Below are positions 28,881-38,174 of a stretch of DNA of 64,000 bases, in pieces (positions within the stretch are counted from its first letter, which is position 1; every line of letters begins with the position of its first letter). The notes below the pieces were generated by a model, which was not told the origin of the DNA, did not search any database, and worked only from the letters and a program-made list of their open reading frames with translations. The position numbers and the translations under genes were made by a program. The DNA is taken from positions 124,001 to 188,000 of the forward strand of contig NZ_FRCN01000001.1 in the NCBI RefSeq assembly GCF_900142925.1, given 5' to 3'. The DNA is from Chitinophaga sp. CF418. Lineage in GTDB: Bacteria; Bacteroidota; Bacteroidia; Chitinophagales; Chitinophagaceae.

Positions 28881-30446
28881 ATGAAAACACGATTCCTGGT
28901 ATTCCTGTACGCCTTATTTATTGTTTCTAATGTCAATGCCCAGTCCAGGGTATTTAAACAGGTAGGTAATGGTGTTTCCACCTCCCTGCACAGCATTATG
29001 CAGGATGGAAGCCTCGTAGGCTATTTGACATTTACAGAACTGGAAAAAGCCAGCAAAGACTCTTTTAACTACGAGATCACTATCATGGATGAAAATCTGA
29101 ACGATATCGGAAAGGTGAAGTTCCGTCAGCAGAAACTGAGCCTACGCGATGTAGCCTTCGAGCAGGATATCCTCTGTCTGGCCTATATCAAAAGTGATGT
29201 ATTAGGTACAACCGCAAAACATAAGATCTCTTATAAAATAGCAGCAAAGAAAGGATACGTATCCTTCTTTGCACAGTTCATCAACCTGCAGGGTGAGATT
29301 ACGAAAACCTTCGAAAAGAAAGCAGACGTCGATATCTATGTAGCACTGAGAGAATATGAAGCAGGTATACGTCCGTTCAAACAGGACATCCAGCTGAAAA
29401 ACATTAGCGGCGTAGGTTTTGCTGCCTTCTACGGTGACAAGACTAAAAGGTCTTTGCTCACTTTCAATACTGCCGGCGAAAAAATCGGTGAAAGACAGGT
29501 GAAAGAGATCGCCGTCAGTTATTATTTGCATACTGCAGGCAATGATATCTACCTGCTGACACGAGGAGCAGAGGAATATGGCAACGGCAGTGGTTATACC
29601 CTGTACGGATATAGCGGTAACGCCGCCTCCCCTACACTGAAACTGCTGCTGCGAGATAAAAAAGGACGTTCGCTGGATATCCTCGGCTTTGGGAATGACC
29701 CTGCCACCGGTAAATTATTCATCTCCGGCATCATTGCCCGCCAATTCTGGGATAACAGTATGAACGATATATATGAGATCTACACTGGAGCATTCCGGGG
29801 AGTTTTCAAAATGGATATAAATGGCGCTCACAAAGAAGATGTGAAAACTGCTTATTTCTGCTGGGCTGACAGTACCAGTAACCATAATATTACCAACGAA
29901 GGATATATAAGCAGCGTTCAGGGGCATATTGTGCCACGCCCTTCTTTCCGGGACTTTGACGGCAATACCTATTTCCTGGGAACCCGCCTTACTGCAAAGA
30001 GGAACAGGGGCGCTATCATCGCCGGTTCGATCATGTCTCCATTATTAATCCCTAGCTGTATCATGTTAGCAACAGGTGCGTTCGGCTCCTATTCTTTCGA
30101 TGATGTACTGTTAATGCAAATGGATAAAAATGGTAAGCTCAGCTATGTTGATAGTATCGGCACTGAATTATACAAACGAAAGAATGCTGCGCCTATATTC
30201 AAAATGGCTGATAACTGCAGTTTTTATTCTTTAACCAACCCAGATACCAAAACTTCTTTCCTGATTGTTAAAGGTGAAAAAGACATTACTATCTATAATG
30301 TCCATGAGAAAAAGATCGTGCGGAAAATAGCCAGGAACAATAACGAGGTAAAAACAAACATCTACCCTGCAAAGGATGGCCACATCATCGTTTCCGAGTA
30401 TGATGAAAAGGAGAAATCCACGAGGTTATCCATCGAGGCTATTTAG
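28881..30446 (+). CDS. Secreted protein of unknown function
   Basis: 521 residues with a signal peptide (MKTRFLVFLYALFIVSNVNA, cleavage before Q21). The remainder is soluble-looking, beta-rich, with repeated motifs suggestive of a propeller (GNDIYLLTRG, TGKLFISGIIARQF, GNTYFLGTRL, DGHIIVSEYDE). One hydrophobic stretch near 375-400 (IIAGSIMSPLLIPSCIMLATGAFG) could be a membrane or buried segment. No named family is recognised with certainty. It is flanked by terminators on both sides and is monocistronic. Confidence 0.75.
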   Translation: MKTRFLVFLYALFIVSNVNAQSRVFKQVGNGVSTSLHSIMQDGSLVGYLTFTELEKASKDSFNYEITIMDENLNDIGKVKFRQQKLSLRDVAFEQDILCLAYIKSDVLGTTAKHKISYKIAAKKGYVSFFAQFINLQGEITKTFEKKADVDIYVALREYEAGIRPFKQDIQLKNISGVGFAAFYGDKTKRSLLTFNTAGEKIGERQVKEIAVSYYLHTAGNDIYLLTRGAEEYGNGSGYTLYGYSGNAASPTLKLLLRDKKGRSLDILGFGNDPATGKLFISGIIARQFWDNSMNDIYEIYTGAFRGVFKMDINGAHKEDVKTAYFCWADSTSNHNITNEGYISSVQGHIVPRPSFRDFDGNTYFLGTRLTAKRNRGAIIAGSIMSPLLIPSCIMLATGAFGSYSFDDVLLMQMDKNGKLSYVDSIGTELYKRKNAAPIFKMADNCSFYSLTNPDTKTSFLIVKGEKDITIYNVHEKKIVRKIARNNNEVKTNIYPAKDGHIIVSEYDEKEKSTRLSIEAI

Positions 30447-30449
30447 TAA

Positions 30450-30512
30450 ATACGTTATAAAAGAAACGGCCTGAAAGTATGATACTTTCAGGCCGTTTCT
30501 TTTATAACGTAT
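30450..30512. terminator. 31-bp perfect inverted repeat between convergent genes
   Basis: The left arm 30450-30480 and right arm 30482-30512 are exactly reverse-complementary over 31 bp, with a single-base centre at 30481. T-runs lie inside the arms (TTTCTTTTATAA), so it can terminate transcripts from both the upstream gene (stop 30446) and argH (stop 30525). Confidence 0.8.
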
Positions 30513-30524
30513 ATCTCGCTTCGT

Positions 30525-31856
30525 TTAACTCAATAGCTTCTCTACCGCTGCTGCTACCTTTCCGAAAGGAAAACCTTTGATCACTTCATCCATCATCCTG
30601 TTCACTTCTTCATTCCCCGGATTACCAATACTTCCTTCATGCGTATGTTGCACGGTCTTATCAGGCGTGAAGTTGCCCTTCTCAATATCCAGTCCTACCT
30701 GCTTATAGGCTTCACGGAAAGGCACCCCTTCCAGTACAAGCTTGTTCACCACTTCCACGCTGAACAGGTAACGGTATTTCTCATCATCGAGTATGTTTTC
30801 TTTGATGCGGATGTTCTCCAGCATTAATCCCGCCATCCGCAGGCAATCTTTCAGCACGCCAAATGCAGGGAACAGATTTTCCTTCAGCAGCTGCAGGTCA
30901 CGGTGATAACCGCTGGGCAGGTTCGTGATCATCATGGTGATCTCATTCGGCAATGCCTGCAGTTTGTTACCATGTGAGCGGATCAGTTCCCACACATCAG
31001 GATTCTTCTTGTGAGGCATGATGCTGGACCCCGTAGTTAGTTCATCAGGGAAACTGATGAAACCAAAGTTCTGGTTCATGAACAGACAAGCGTCCATAGC
31101 CATTTTCGCCACTGTAGAAGCAATCCCCGCCAGTGCAAAAGCAACGATCTTTTCCGTTTTGCCACGGCCCATCTGTGCATACACCACATTGTAGTTCAGG
31201 TCATCAAAACCCAGTAGCTGTGTAGTCATGGTACGGTTCAACGGGAAAGAAGAACCATATCCTGCTGCGGAACCCAGTGGGTTTTTATTCACTACTTTAT
31301 AAGCACCCTGCAAAACAGTGAGGTCATCTACCAGGCTTTCCGCATAAGCACCAAACCATAATCCGAAGGAAGATGGCATCGCTATCTGCAAATGCGTATA
31401 ACCAGGTATCAGGTGATCTTTGTATTGAATACTTTTCTGCTGCAGCAGGTCGAATAAAGTCTTTACCTCGCCTACCAGCACTTCCAGTTCATGACGGAGG
31501 AACAGCTTCAGGTCCACCAGTACCTGGTCGTTACGGGAACGGCCACTGTGGATCTTCTTACCTACTTCTCCCAGTCTGCGGGTGAGTAATAATTCCACCT
31601 GTGAATGGATATCTTCCACTCCATCTTCCAGCGTAAAATTACCCTCTTGTATCTCTTTGTATATCTGTTTTAATTCTTTCTGCAGGATGACCAGTTCATC
31701 TGCTGTTAACAGCCCGATGCTTTCCAGCATGGTCGTATGCGCCAGAGAGCCCAGCACATCGAATGGCGCCAGATAAGCATCCATTTCACGGTCTTTACCA
31801 ACGGTAAACCGGTCTACTTCTGCCAGCGCAGCTTTATCCTTTTGCCAGATTTTCAT
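30525..31856 (-). CDS. argH: Argininosuccinate lyase
   Basis: Splits argininosuccinate into arginine and fumarate, the last step of the pathway. The superfamily signature GSSIMPHKKNPD is present near 270-281, with the catalytic Ser in this loop. HSGRSRNDQ near 103-111 and TPGYTHLQ-like PGYTHLQIAMPSS are also visible. 443 residues. Last gene of the arginine operon, 2 bases after argE. Confidence 0.96.
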   Translation of the reverse strand: MKIWQKDKAALAEVDRFTVGKDREMDAYLAPFDVLGSLAHTTMLESIGLLTADELVILQKELKQIYKEIQEGNFTLEDGVEDIHSQVELLLTRRLGEVGKKIHSGRSRNDQVLVDLKLFLRHELEVLVGEVKTLFDLLQQKSIQYKDHLIPGYTHLQIAMPSSFGLWFGAYAESLVDDLTVLQGAYKVVNKNPLGSAAGYGSSFPLNRTMTTQLLGFDDLNYNVVYAQMGRGKTEKIVAFALAGIASTVAKMAMDACLFMNQNFGFISFPDELTTGSSIMPHKKNPDVWELIRSHGNKLQALPNEITMMITNLPSGYHRDLQLLKENLFPAFGVLKDCLRMAGLMLENIRIKENILDDEKYRYLFSVEVVNKLVLEGVPFREAYKQVGLDIEKGNFTPDKTVQHTHEGSIGNPGNEEVNRMMDEVIKGFPFGKVAAAVEKLLS

Positions 31857-31858
31857 AT

Positions 31859-32923
31859 CTACAAGATTTCTTCCAGTAATTTAATGTAACTATCAATCCC
31901 CTGACGGATCTCGTCCAGGTAAATGTATTCATCCGCCGTATGCGAACGGGCGGAATCGCCAGGCCCCATCTTGATGGACGTAGCCGGTATCAGCGCCTGA
32001 TCTGATGTAGTGGGCGAGCCATAGGTCGTTTTGCCATGACGTAAGCCTCCCTGTACAAACGGATGATCGATCGGGATACCCGATGGACGCATACGCAGAG
32101 AACGGGGTTTCACCTCACACTTCACATTCGCACGGATGATGTCCAGCACCTCTTCCAGGGTATACTGTTCCGTTACCCGCACATCGACTACAAAAGTACA
32201 ATCTGCCGGTACCACATTGTGTGCTTTATTGGAGGTGTTGATCACCGTTACACTCATCTTCACGGGTCCCAGTGTGTCAGACACTTTCGGAAAGCGATAG
32301 GTCCTGAACCATTCTATATCCGGCAATGCCTTGTACAATGCATTTTCTCCCTCGTCACGTGCGGCATGTCCTGCTTTACCCTGTACGGTACAATCCAACA
32401 CCATCAGGCCTTTTTCTGCTGTAGCCAGTTGTGTTTGAGTAGGCTCTCCCACTATAGCAAAATCAATAGCGGGCAATTGTGACAGGATGCTTTCAATACC
32501 GTTTATACCACTGATCTCTTCTTCTGCCGTGGCAGTAAGAATGATGTTGTAAGCCATATCGCTGCGATCATAAAAATGCAGAAAGGTAGCGATAAGACTG
32601 ACCAGGCATCCGCCTGCGTCGTTACTGCCAAGACCGAATAGTTTACCGTCTTCGACATCGGGAGAAAAAGGGTCGCGTGTGTATTGCGGGTTAGGTTTTA
32701 CAGTATCGTGGTGAGAATTAAAGACAATTACAGGCTTTGCAGGATCAAAATGTTTGTTCTTTGCCCATATATTATTCAGATGCTGCTGATAAGGAATATT
32801 TCGCTCCTTCAGGAAATCAGCGATCAGTTGGGCAGTCCCCTGTTCCTCCCTGCTCAGTGAAGGAGTGGAGATCAGCCCTTTTAGTAAAGTTACTGCATCA
32901 TCATACAGCTGTTGGTTCCACAT
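31859..32923 (-). CDS. argE: M20-family N-acylornithine/N-acylcitrulline deacylase
   Basis: 354 residues, co-catalytic zinc peptidase fold. Metal and catalytic residues: HHDTVKP near 71-77, GSNDAGG, ATAEEEISG with the catalytic Glu pair, and SARSHTADEYI with the late His. In pathways that use an N-acyl-ornithine transcarbamylase, the deacylase acts on N-acylcitrulline. Placement between argB and argH and next to argF' supports that role. Whether the acyl group is acetyl or succinyl cannot be told from this gene. Confidence 0.88.
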   Translation of the reverse strand: MWNQQLYDDAVTLLKGLISTPSLSREEQGTAQLIADFLKERNIPYQQHLNNIWAKNKHFDPAKPVIVFNSHHDTVKPNPQYTRDPFSPDVEDGKLFGLGSNDAGGCLVSLIATFLHFYDRSDMAYNIILTATAEEEISGINGIESILSQLPAIDFAIVGEPTQTQLATAEKGLMVLDCTVQGKAGHAARDEGENALYKALPDIEWFRTYRFPKVSDTLGPVKMSVTVINTSNKAHNVVPADCTFVVDVRVTEQYTLEEVLDIIRANVKCEVKPRSLRMRPSGIPIDHPFVQGGLRHGKTTYGSPTTSDQALIPATSIKMGPGDSARSHTADEYIYLDEIRQGIDSYIKLLEEIL

Positions 32924-32927
32924 AGGT

Positions 32928-33716
32928 TTAGCGTATTAAAGTACCCGCTACTGTATCTGTGGTGTTGCTCTGTACGTCATCAGCATGACCAATCAGTACT
33001 TCCGCCACACCACTTTCTATAGCTGCGAAAGCATTTTCCAGTTTAGGCAGGATACCGTCCGACAGCACGTTATCAGCCTTAAGTTCCTCATAGATCATAC
33101 GATCTATCAGCGTAATAACAGAATTATCATCGTCAGGGCTGTGCAGCACACCTTTCTTCTCGAAGCAATAGATCAGTCGCACCGCATAAAATTTCGACAA
33201 AGCTATCGCCAGGGAAGAAGCAATGGTATCTGCATTTGTATTTAGCATCTGCCCCTTACCATCATGTGTCAGCGGTGCAAATACAGGTATCAGGTCAGCC
33301 TCCAGCAATGCTTTCAGGGAATTACCCTGTACATCTGCAGTGCTGATATCTCCTACAAATCCGTAATCGATCTCTTTCACAGGACGTTTGGTAGCAGGAA
33401 TGATATTAGCGTCAGCACCTGTCATACCGATAGCATTACAGCCATTGGCCTGTAATTTAGCTACCAGCTGTTTATTTACCAGCCCACCGTATACCATTGT
33501 CACCACATCGATCGTCGCAGCATCAGTAATACGGCGGCCATCGACATAATTTGATTTGATACCCAGCTGATCTCCAATGCGGGTGGCTATTTTGCCACCC
33601 CCATGGATCAGTATTTTCTTTCCTTTGATGGCTGCAAACTTTTTAAGGAATGCGTCCAGCAATGCAGGATTATCGATGACGTTACCGCCGACTTTTATTA
33701 CAAAGAGATCGATCAT
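32928..33716 (-). CDS. argB: N-acylglutamate kinase
   Basis: Phosphorylates N-acetyl- (or N-succinyl-) glutamate. FVIKVGGNVID at the start, HGGGKIATRIGDQL and YVDGRRITDAATI are kinase signatures. The start is taken as the ATG at 33716 (262 residues, MIDLFVIKVGG); longer open frame upstream would overlap argF'. There is no N-terminal extension of the kind linked with arginine feedback inhibition, so control of flux may lie elsewhere, for example in transcription. Confidence 0.93.
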   Translation of the reverse strand: MIDLFVIKVGGNVIDNPALLDAFLKKFAAIKGKKILIHGGGKIATRIGDQLGIKSNYVDGRRITDAATIDVVTMVYGGLVNKQLVAKLQANGCNAIGMTGADANIIPATKRPVKEIDYGFVGDISTADVQGNSLKALLEADLIPVFAPLTHDGKGQMLNTNADTIASSLAIALSKFYAVRLIYCFEKKGVLHSPDDDNSVITLIDRMIYEELKADNVLSDGILPKLENAFAAIESGVAEVLIGHADDVQSNTTDTVAGTLIR

Positions 33717-33721
33717 ACAAA

Positions 33722-34672
33722 TTAACCTTTTAAGATCTGGCTTAATACCGCCTGCGCCGCCCATACACGGTTTGCCGCTTCAGGGATGACGATGGAATTA
33801 GGTCCATCCAGCACTTCATCTGCAATCACCACATTCCTTCTTACCGGCAGGCAGTGCATCACTTTCGCCTGGTTGGTTCCCTTCAGCTTGTCGTTGGTCA
33901 CCATCCAGTTGCTGTCTGTGCAGGTGATCTTGCCATAATCTTTATAAGAAGACCAGTTCTTTACATACACGAAATCCGCACCTTCCAGGGCTTTGTCCTG
34001 GTTGTATTCTATCTGCGCACTGCCGGTGAATTTCGGATCCAGCTCATATCCTTCCGGATGTGTGATCACGAAATCTGCTTCACCCCAGGCATTGATCCAC
34101 TGCGCGAAAGAGTTTGGAACAGCCTGTGGCAGTGGCTTTACGTGCGGCGCCCACGTCATTACCACCTTCGGTCTGCGTGGCTGCTGCCACTGTTCCTTAA
34201 TGGTGATAACATCCGTTAAACTCTGCAAAGGATGCAGGGTCGCACTTTCCAGACTCAATACAGGCACGCCTGCGTATTTGATGAACTGATTGATATATTT
34301 TTCCTTATAGTCAGACTCTTTATCCTTCAGTCCCGGAAATGTACGGATCGCCATTATATCGAAGTACTGTCCCATTACGGCAGCTGCTTCTTTTACGTGC
34401 TCCGAAGTATTTCCGTTCATTATAGCGCCATCATTCATTTCCAGCTGCCAGCCTTCCTTATCGATATTGAATACCACTACTTCCATTCCCAGGTTCTTCG
34501 CCGCCACCTGCGTACTCAATCGTGTTCGCAGACTGGGGTTCAGAAATATCATTCCCAGCGTCTTGTTCTGTCCTAATGCTCTGTCTTTGAAAGGCTGTTT
34601 TTTGTACTCCAGTGCGATCTCCACTAAACGCGGGACACTTGGCACATCATCTACGGAAATAAATTGTTTCAT
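33722..34672 (-). CDS. argF': N-acylornithine carbamoyltransferase
   Basis: 316 residues. NPSLRTRLSTQ (45-55) is the carbamoyl-phosphate loop in the form seen in acetyl- and succinylornithine transcarbamylases (SLRTR rather than STRTR), and MHCLPVRRN replaces the HCLP of ordinary OTC. TWAPHVKPLPQAVPNSF is also characteristic. The residue that separates acetyl from succinyl specificity in characterised enzymes (Glu in Xanthomonas AOTC, Pro90 in Bacteroides fragilis SOTC) aligns with S90 here, in GNTSEHV. So the acyl group used cannot be read off directly. Confidence 0.9.
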   Translation of the reverse strand: MKQFISVDDVPSVPRLVEIALEYKKQPFKDRALGQNKTLGMIFLNPSLRTRLSTQVAAKNLGMEVVVFNIDKEGWQLEMNDGAIMNGNTSEHVKEAAAVMGQYFDIMAIRTFPGLKDKESDYKEKYINQFIKYAGVPVLSLESATLHPLQSLTDVITIKEQWQQPRRPKVVMTWAPHVKPLPQAVPNSFAQWINAWGEADFVITHPEGYELDPKFTGSAQIEYNQDKALEGADFVYVKNWSSYKDYGKITCTDSNWMVTNDKLKGTNQAKVMHCLPVRRNVVIADEVLDGPNSIVIPEAANRVWAAQAVLSQILKG

Positions 34673-34701
34673 TTTCTGTATGGCTCTGTAATGATGATTG
34701 T

Positions 34702-35832
34702 TTAGTTTTTCTCTACTTCCTGTTTGAATGCAGTCAGGAACTGGTCTGCGTGTTCCATGGTCAGTGCCAGGGATGGCAGCAGTCTTATCACGTTTGGTTT
34801 TGCTTCACCTGTGAAGATCTTATGCTTGAACAACAGTTCCTTCCTTACATGAGTCAGTGATTCAGGCAGCTCTATACCGATCATTAATCCTCTGCCTCTT
34901 ACTTCTTTTACCTGCGGGAATGTTTTCAGTTGTTCGATCAGGTAACCGCCTACTTTTGCAGCATTGGCAATCAGGTTATCCCTTTCTATCACTTCCAGTA
35001 CTGCCAGTGCAGCTGCGCAGGCCAGGTGATTACCACCGAAAGTGGTACCCAGCAGGCCATAGGAAGGTTTAATATGCGGAGCAATGATGATGCCACCGAT
35101 AGGGAAACCATTACCCATTCCTTTTGCCATTGTGTAAATGTCTGCATTCACACCAGCAAAATCGTGAGAATAGAATTTACCACTTCTGCCATAACCGCAC
35201 TGTACGCTATCTGCAATAAACACGGCATTATGTGCATCACAAAGACTTCTGATCTTTTTCAGGAAAGACTCGCCGGCTACCTGGATACCGCCTACGCCCT
35301 GAATGCCTTCGATGATAACAGAAGATACTTCATATTGTTTAAAAGCCGCTTCCAGAGCTGCCTCATCCTGCCATGGCAGGAATACCACGTTGTCAGTTTC
35401 ATTCACCGGCGCTACGATCTTCGGATTATCAGTAGCGGCTACTGCCAGTGAAGTTCTGCCATGGAAAGACTTTTTAAATGCGATTATTTTCTTCTTTCCA
35501 TTGTGGAAAGATGCCAGTTTCAGCGCATTCTCATTGGCTTCAGCGCCAGAGTTACAGAGGAACAACTGATAATCTTCCTTACCGGAAATTTTACCCAGTT
35601 TCTCTGCCAGCTGTTGCTGCAACGGTATTTTGATAGAGTTGGAATAGAATCCAACTTTCTGTAACTGATCTGTTAAACGCTGAACGTAGTGAGGATGTGT
35701 ATGACCAATAGAAATTACAGCATGACCGCCATACAGGTCAAGATATTTATTGCCCTGCTCATCCCATACGTTGGAACCCGCAGCTTTCTCTATAGTGATG
35801 TCATTAATGGGATATACGTCAAATAATTGCAT
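34702..35832 (-). CDS. argD: Acetylornithine (N-acylornithine) aminotransferase
   Basis: PLP enzyme of aminotransferase class III, 376 residues. GAEANENALKLA, SFHGRT, the D in FIADSVQCGYGR and the PLP lysine in MAKGMGNGFPIGG are visible. It transfers an amino group from glutamate to N-acylglutamate semialdehyde. Fourth gene of the operon, 66 bases after argC and 29 before argF'. Confidence 0.94.
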   Translation of the reverse strand: MQLFDVYPINDITIEKAAGSNVWDEQGNKYLDLYGGHAVISIGHTHPHYVQRLTDQLQKVGFYSNSIKIPLQQQLAEKLGKISGKEDYQLFLCNSGAEANENALKLASFHNGKKKIIAFKKSFHGRTSLAVAATDNPKIVAPVNETDNVVFLPWQDEAALEAAFKQYEVSSVIIEGIQGVGGIQVAGESFLKKIRSLCDAHNAVFIADSVQCGYGRSGKFYSHDFAGVNADIYTMAKGMGNGFPIGGIIIAPHIKPSYGLLGTTFGGNHLACAAALAVLEVIERDNLIANAAKVGGYLIEQLKTFPQVKEVRGRGLMIGIELPESLTHVRKELLFKHKIFTGEAKPNVIRLLPSLALTMEHADQFLTAFKQEVEKN

Positions 35833-35898
35833 TGTAGCTCAGATTGTTCCCGTTTTATACGGAAGATTGTAAAAAATTGGCACCAGGTTGGGCATAGT

Positions 35899-36882
35899 TT
35901 AAAATACAATAGACTTCAGCCTTAATCCCGCAGTTTCATCCAGCCCGAACATGAGGTTCATATTCTGCACTGCCTGTCCGGATGCACCTTTCAGCAGATT
36001 GTCTTCTATAGAGTGGATCACCAGCTTGTTACCTACCTTCTCCAGCTGGATCAGGCATTTGTTGGTGTTCACGATCTGCTTCAGGTCTATCTGTTTATCA
36101 CTCACATGTGTAAACGGATGTCCTGCGTAGTAGGCTTTATACAGCTGCTGCGCTTCTTCAAGCGACAAATCGCTCTGCAGGTAAGAGGTTACCCAGATAC
36201 CTCTTGGAAAATCCCCACGTACCGGTACGAAATTCACGTCGCCGGTAAAGGACGGCTGCAACAGCTGTAAACTTCGTCGTATTTCTTTTAAATGCTGATG
36301 GGTCAGTACTTTGTAAGTAGAGATATTGTTGGCCCTCCATGTGAAATGAGAGGTAGCCTGTAAACTCTGTCCGGCACCAGTGGATCCTGTGATACCGGTG
36401 GTATGTACTTCCTGCAGCAAACCCGCTTTGGCCAATGGCAACAATCCTAACTGGATACCAGTTGCAAAACAACCGGGGTTGGCAATATTATTGGCAGTAA
36501 CAATCTTTTCCCGCTGCATTTCAGGTAGTCCGTATACGAACTCTCTTCCTTTCACCGTCTCTCCCAGCCTGAAGTCCTGGCTGAGGTCAATCACTTTTAC
36601 AGCAGGAGCGATCTCCGTTTCTTCCAGGAATTTCTTTGCTTCGCCGTGTCCGAGACACAGGAACAATACATCTATATCACTGCTGACTTCACCTGTGAAA
36701 GTGAGCTCAGTTTCCCCCAGCAGGTCGGCATGTACTGCGTACAGGGGATTACCGGCATTACTCCGGCTATTTACATAAGAGATCTCTACGTTGGGATGAT
36801 TTAATAAAAGACGGATCATTTCACCGCCGCCATATCCTGCTCCACCAATGATCCCTGCCTTTATTTTCTTGTCGTTTGCCAT
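35899..36882 (-). CDS. argC: N-acyl-gamma-glutamyl-phosphate reductase
   Basis: 327 residues. NAD(P)-binding AGIIGGAGYGGGEMIRLL at the start and the catalytic Cys in NPGCFATGIQLGLLPL near 137 identify ArgC. HLKEIRR and VPVRGDFPRGI are also conserved. It lies 23 bases downstream of argG. Confidence 0.95.
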   Translation of the reverse strand: MANDKKIKAGIIGGAGYGGGEMIRLLLNHPNVEISYVNSRSNAGNPLYAVHADLLGETELTFTGEVSSDIDVLFLCLGHGEAKKFLEETEIAPAVKVIDLSQDFRLGETVKGREFVYGLPEMQREKIVTANNIANPGCFATGIQLGLLPLAKAGLLQEVHTTGITGSTGAGQSLQATSHFTWRANNISTYKVLTHQHLKEIRRSLQLLQPSFTGDVNFVPVRGDFPRGIWVTSYLQSDLSLEEAQQLYKAYYAGHPFTHVSDKQIDLKQIVNTNKCLIQLEKVGNKLVIHSIEDNLLKGASGQAVQNMNLMFGLDETAGLRLKSIVF

Positions 36883-36905
36883 TTTCTTGTGTTTTGCGCC
36901 TCCGG

Positions 36906-38105
36906 CTATTTGTCCTTGACACTTTCTGCAATCTGATGCCAGATCATTGTCTGGTTACCGAATATTTTGCTGAAACCTCTCACATCTTCGCCGGTCCAGC
37001 CACTGTTCATTTCACCGTATTTACCAAACTTGCTGCTCATCAGGTCATATTCGGATTTGATACCTGTTACCTGGAAGCGGTAAGGCTGCAGGGTAACATA
37101 TACTTCGCCGGTTACATGCTCCTGGCTGTGCTGCAGGAAGGCTTCGATGTCGCGCATTACAGGGTCCATTACCTGTCCCTCATGCAGCCAGTTACCGTAG
37201 AACTGCGCCAGCTGGTCTTTCCAGCTCAGCTGCCATTTGGTCAATACGTGTTTTTCCAGTGCATGGTGCGCTTTGATGATGATTACAGGCGCAGCAGCTT
37301 CAAAACCCACACGGCCTTTGATACCGATGATGGTATCGCCCACATGGATATCGCGGCCGATAGCAAACGGGCCCGCTATTGCCTGCAGGTGCTGGATAGC
37401 TTCTGACGGATGACTGAACGTCTTACCGTTCACACCGGTCAGCTCACCTTTTACGAACTGCAGGGATACCTTTTCAACATCCTGTTTGGACAGCTGGGTA
37501 GGCCATGCTTCTTCCGGCAGAAATCCGTCTGATGTCAGCGTCTCCTTGCCACCTACGGATGTTCCCCAGATGCCTTTATTAATAGAATAAGCTGCTTTCT
37601 CAAAGTTCATCTGTACGCCCTTACCTTTCAGGTAAGCAATTTCCTCTTCACGGCTCAGTCGCATATCACGGATCGGTGTGATGATCTCAACACCCGGGAT
37701 CATGATATGGAAGATCATGTCGAAACGTACCTGGTCGTTACCAGCGCCGGTACTACCGTGCGCTACCGCGTCAGCGCCCAGTTCTTTCACATGCTGTGCA
37801 ATCACCAGCGCCTGTGTAACACGCTCTGCACTTACGCTGAGCGGATAAGTATTATTCTTCAGCACATTACCAAATACCAGGTATTTGATAGCACTATCAT
37901 AATAAGAACGTACCGCATCTACCGTCTTATGACTCTTTACCCCCAGGCTATATGCACGCTTCTCAATTTCCTGCAGTTCTTCCGTTGAAAAACCACCGGT
38001 ATTGACAATTACTGAATGCACTTCATACCCTTTATCATCTGTCAGGTATTTTACGCAATAGGAAGTATCAAGCCCTCCGCTAAATCCAAGTACTACTTTT
38101 TTCAT
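36906..38105 (-). CDS. argG: Argininosuccinate synthase
   Basis: 399 residues, ATP-dependent ligation of citrulline and aspartate. GFSGGLDTSYCVKYL at the N-terminus is the N-type ATP pyrophosphatase loop, and AHGSTGAGNDQVRFD is the second signature. It is the second gene of the operon, 69 bases after the acetyltransferase gene. Confidence 0.96.
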   Translation of the reverse strand: MKKVVLGFSGGLDTSYCVKYLTDDKGYEVHSVIVNTGGFSTEELQEIEKRAYSLGVKSHKTVDAVRSYYDSAIKYLVFGNVLKNNTYPLSVSAERVTQALVIAQHVKELGADAVAHGSTGAGNDQVRFDMIFHIMIPGVEIITPIRDMRLSREEEIAYLKGKGVQMNFEKAAYSINKGIWGTSVGGKETLTSDGFLPEEAWPTQLSKQDVEKVSLQFVKGELTGVNGKTFSHPSEAIQHLQAIAGPFAIGRDIHVGDTIIGIKGRVGFEAAAPVIIIKAHHALEKHVLTKWQLSWKDQLAQFYGNWLHEGQVMDPVMRDIEAFLQHSQEHVTGEVYVTLQPYRFQVTGIKSEYDLMSSKFGKYGEMNSGWTGEDVRGFSKIFGNQTMIWHQIAESVKDK

Positions 38106-38174
38106 TTATGATAAGATTGTGCTCCTTCTCCACACTACTGTATGGGTGATGCGTTATAATAATAAAATGATCTC

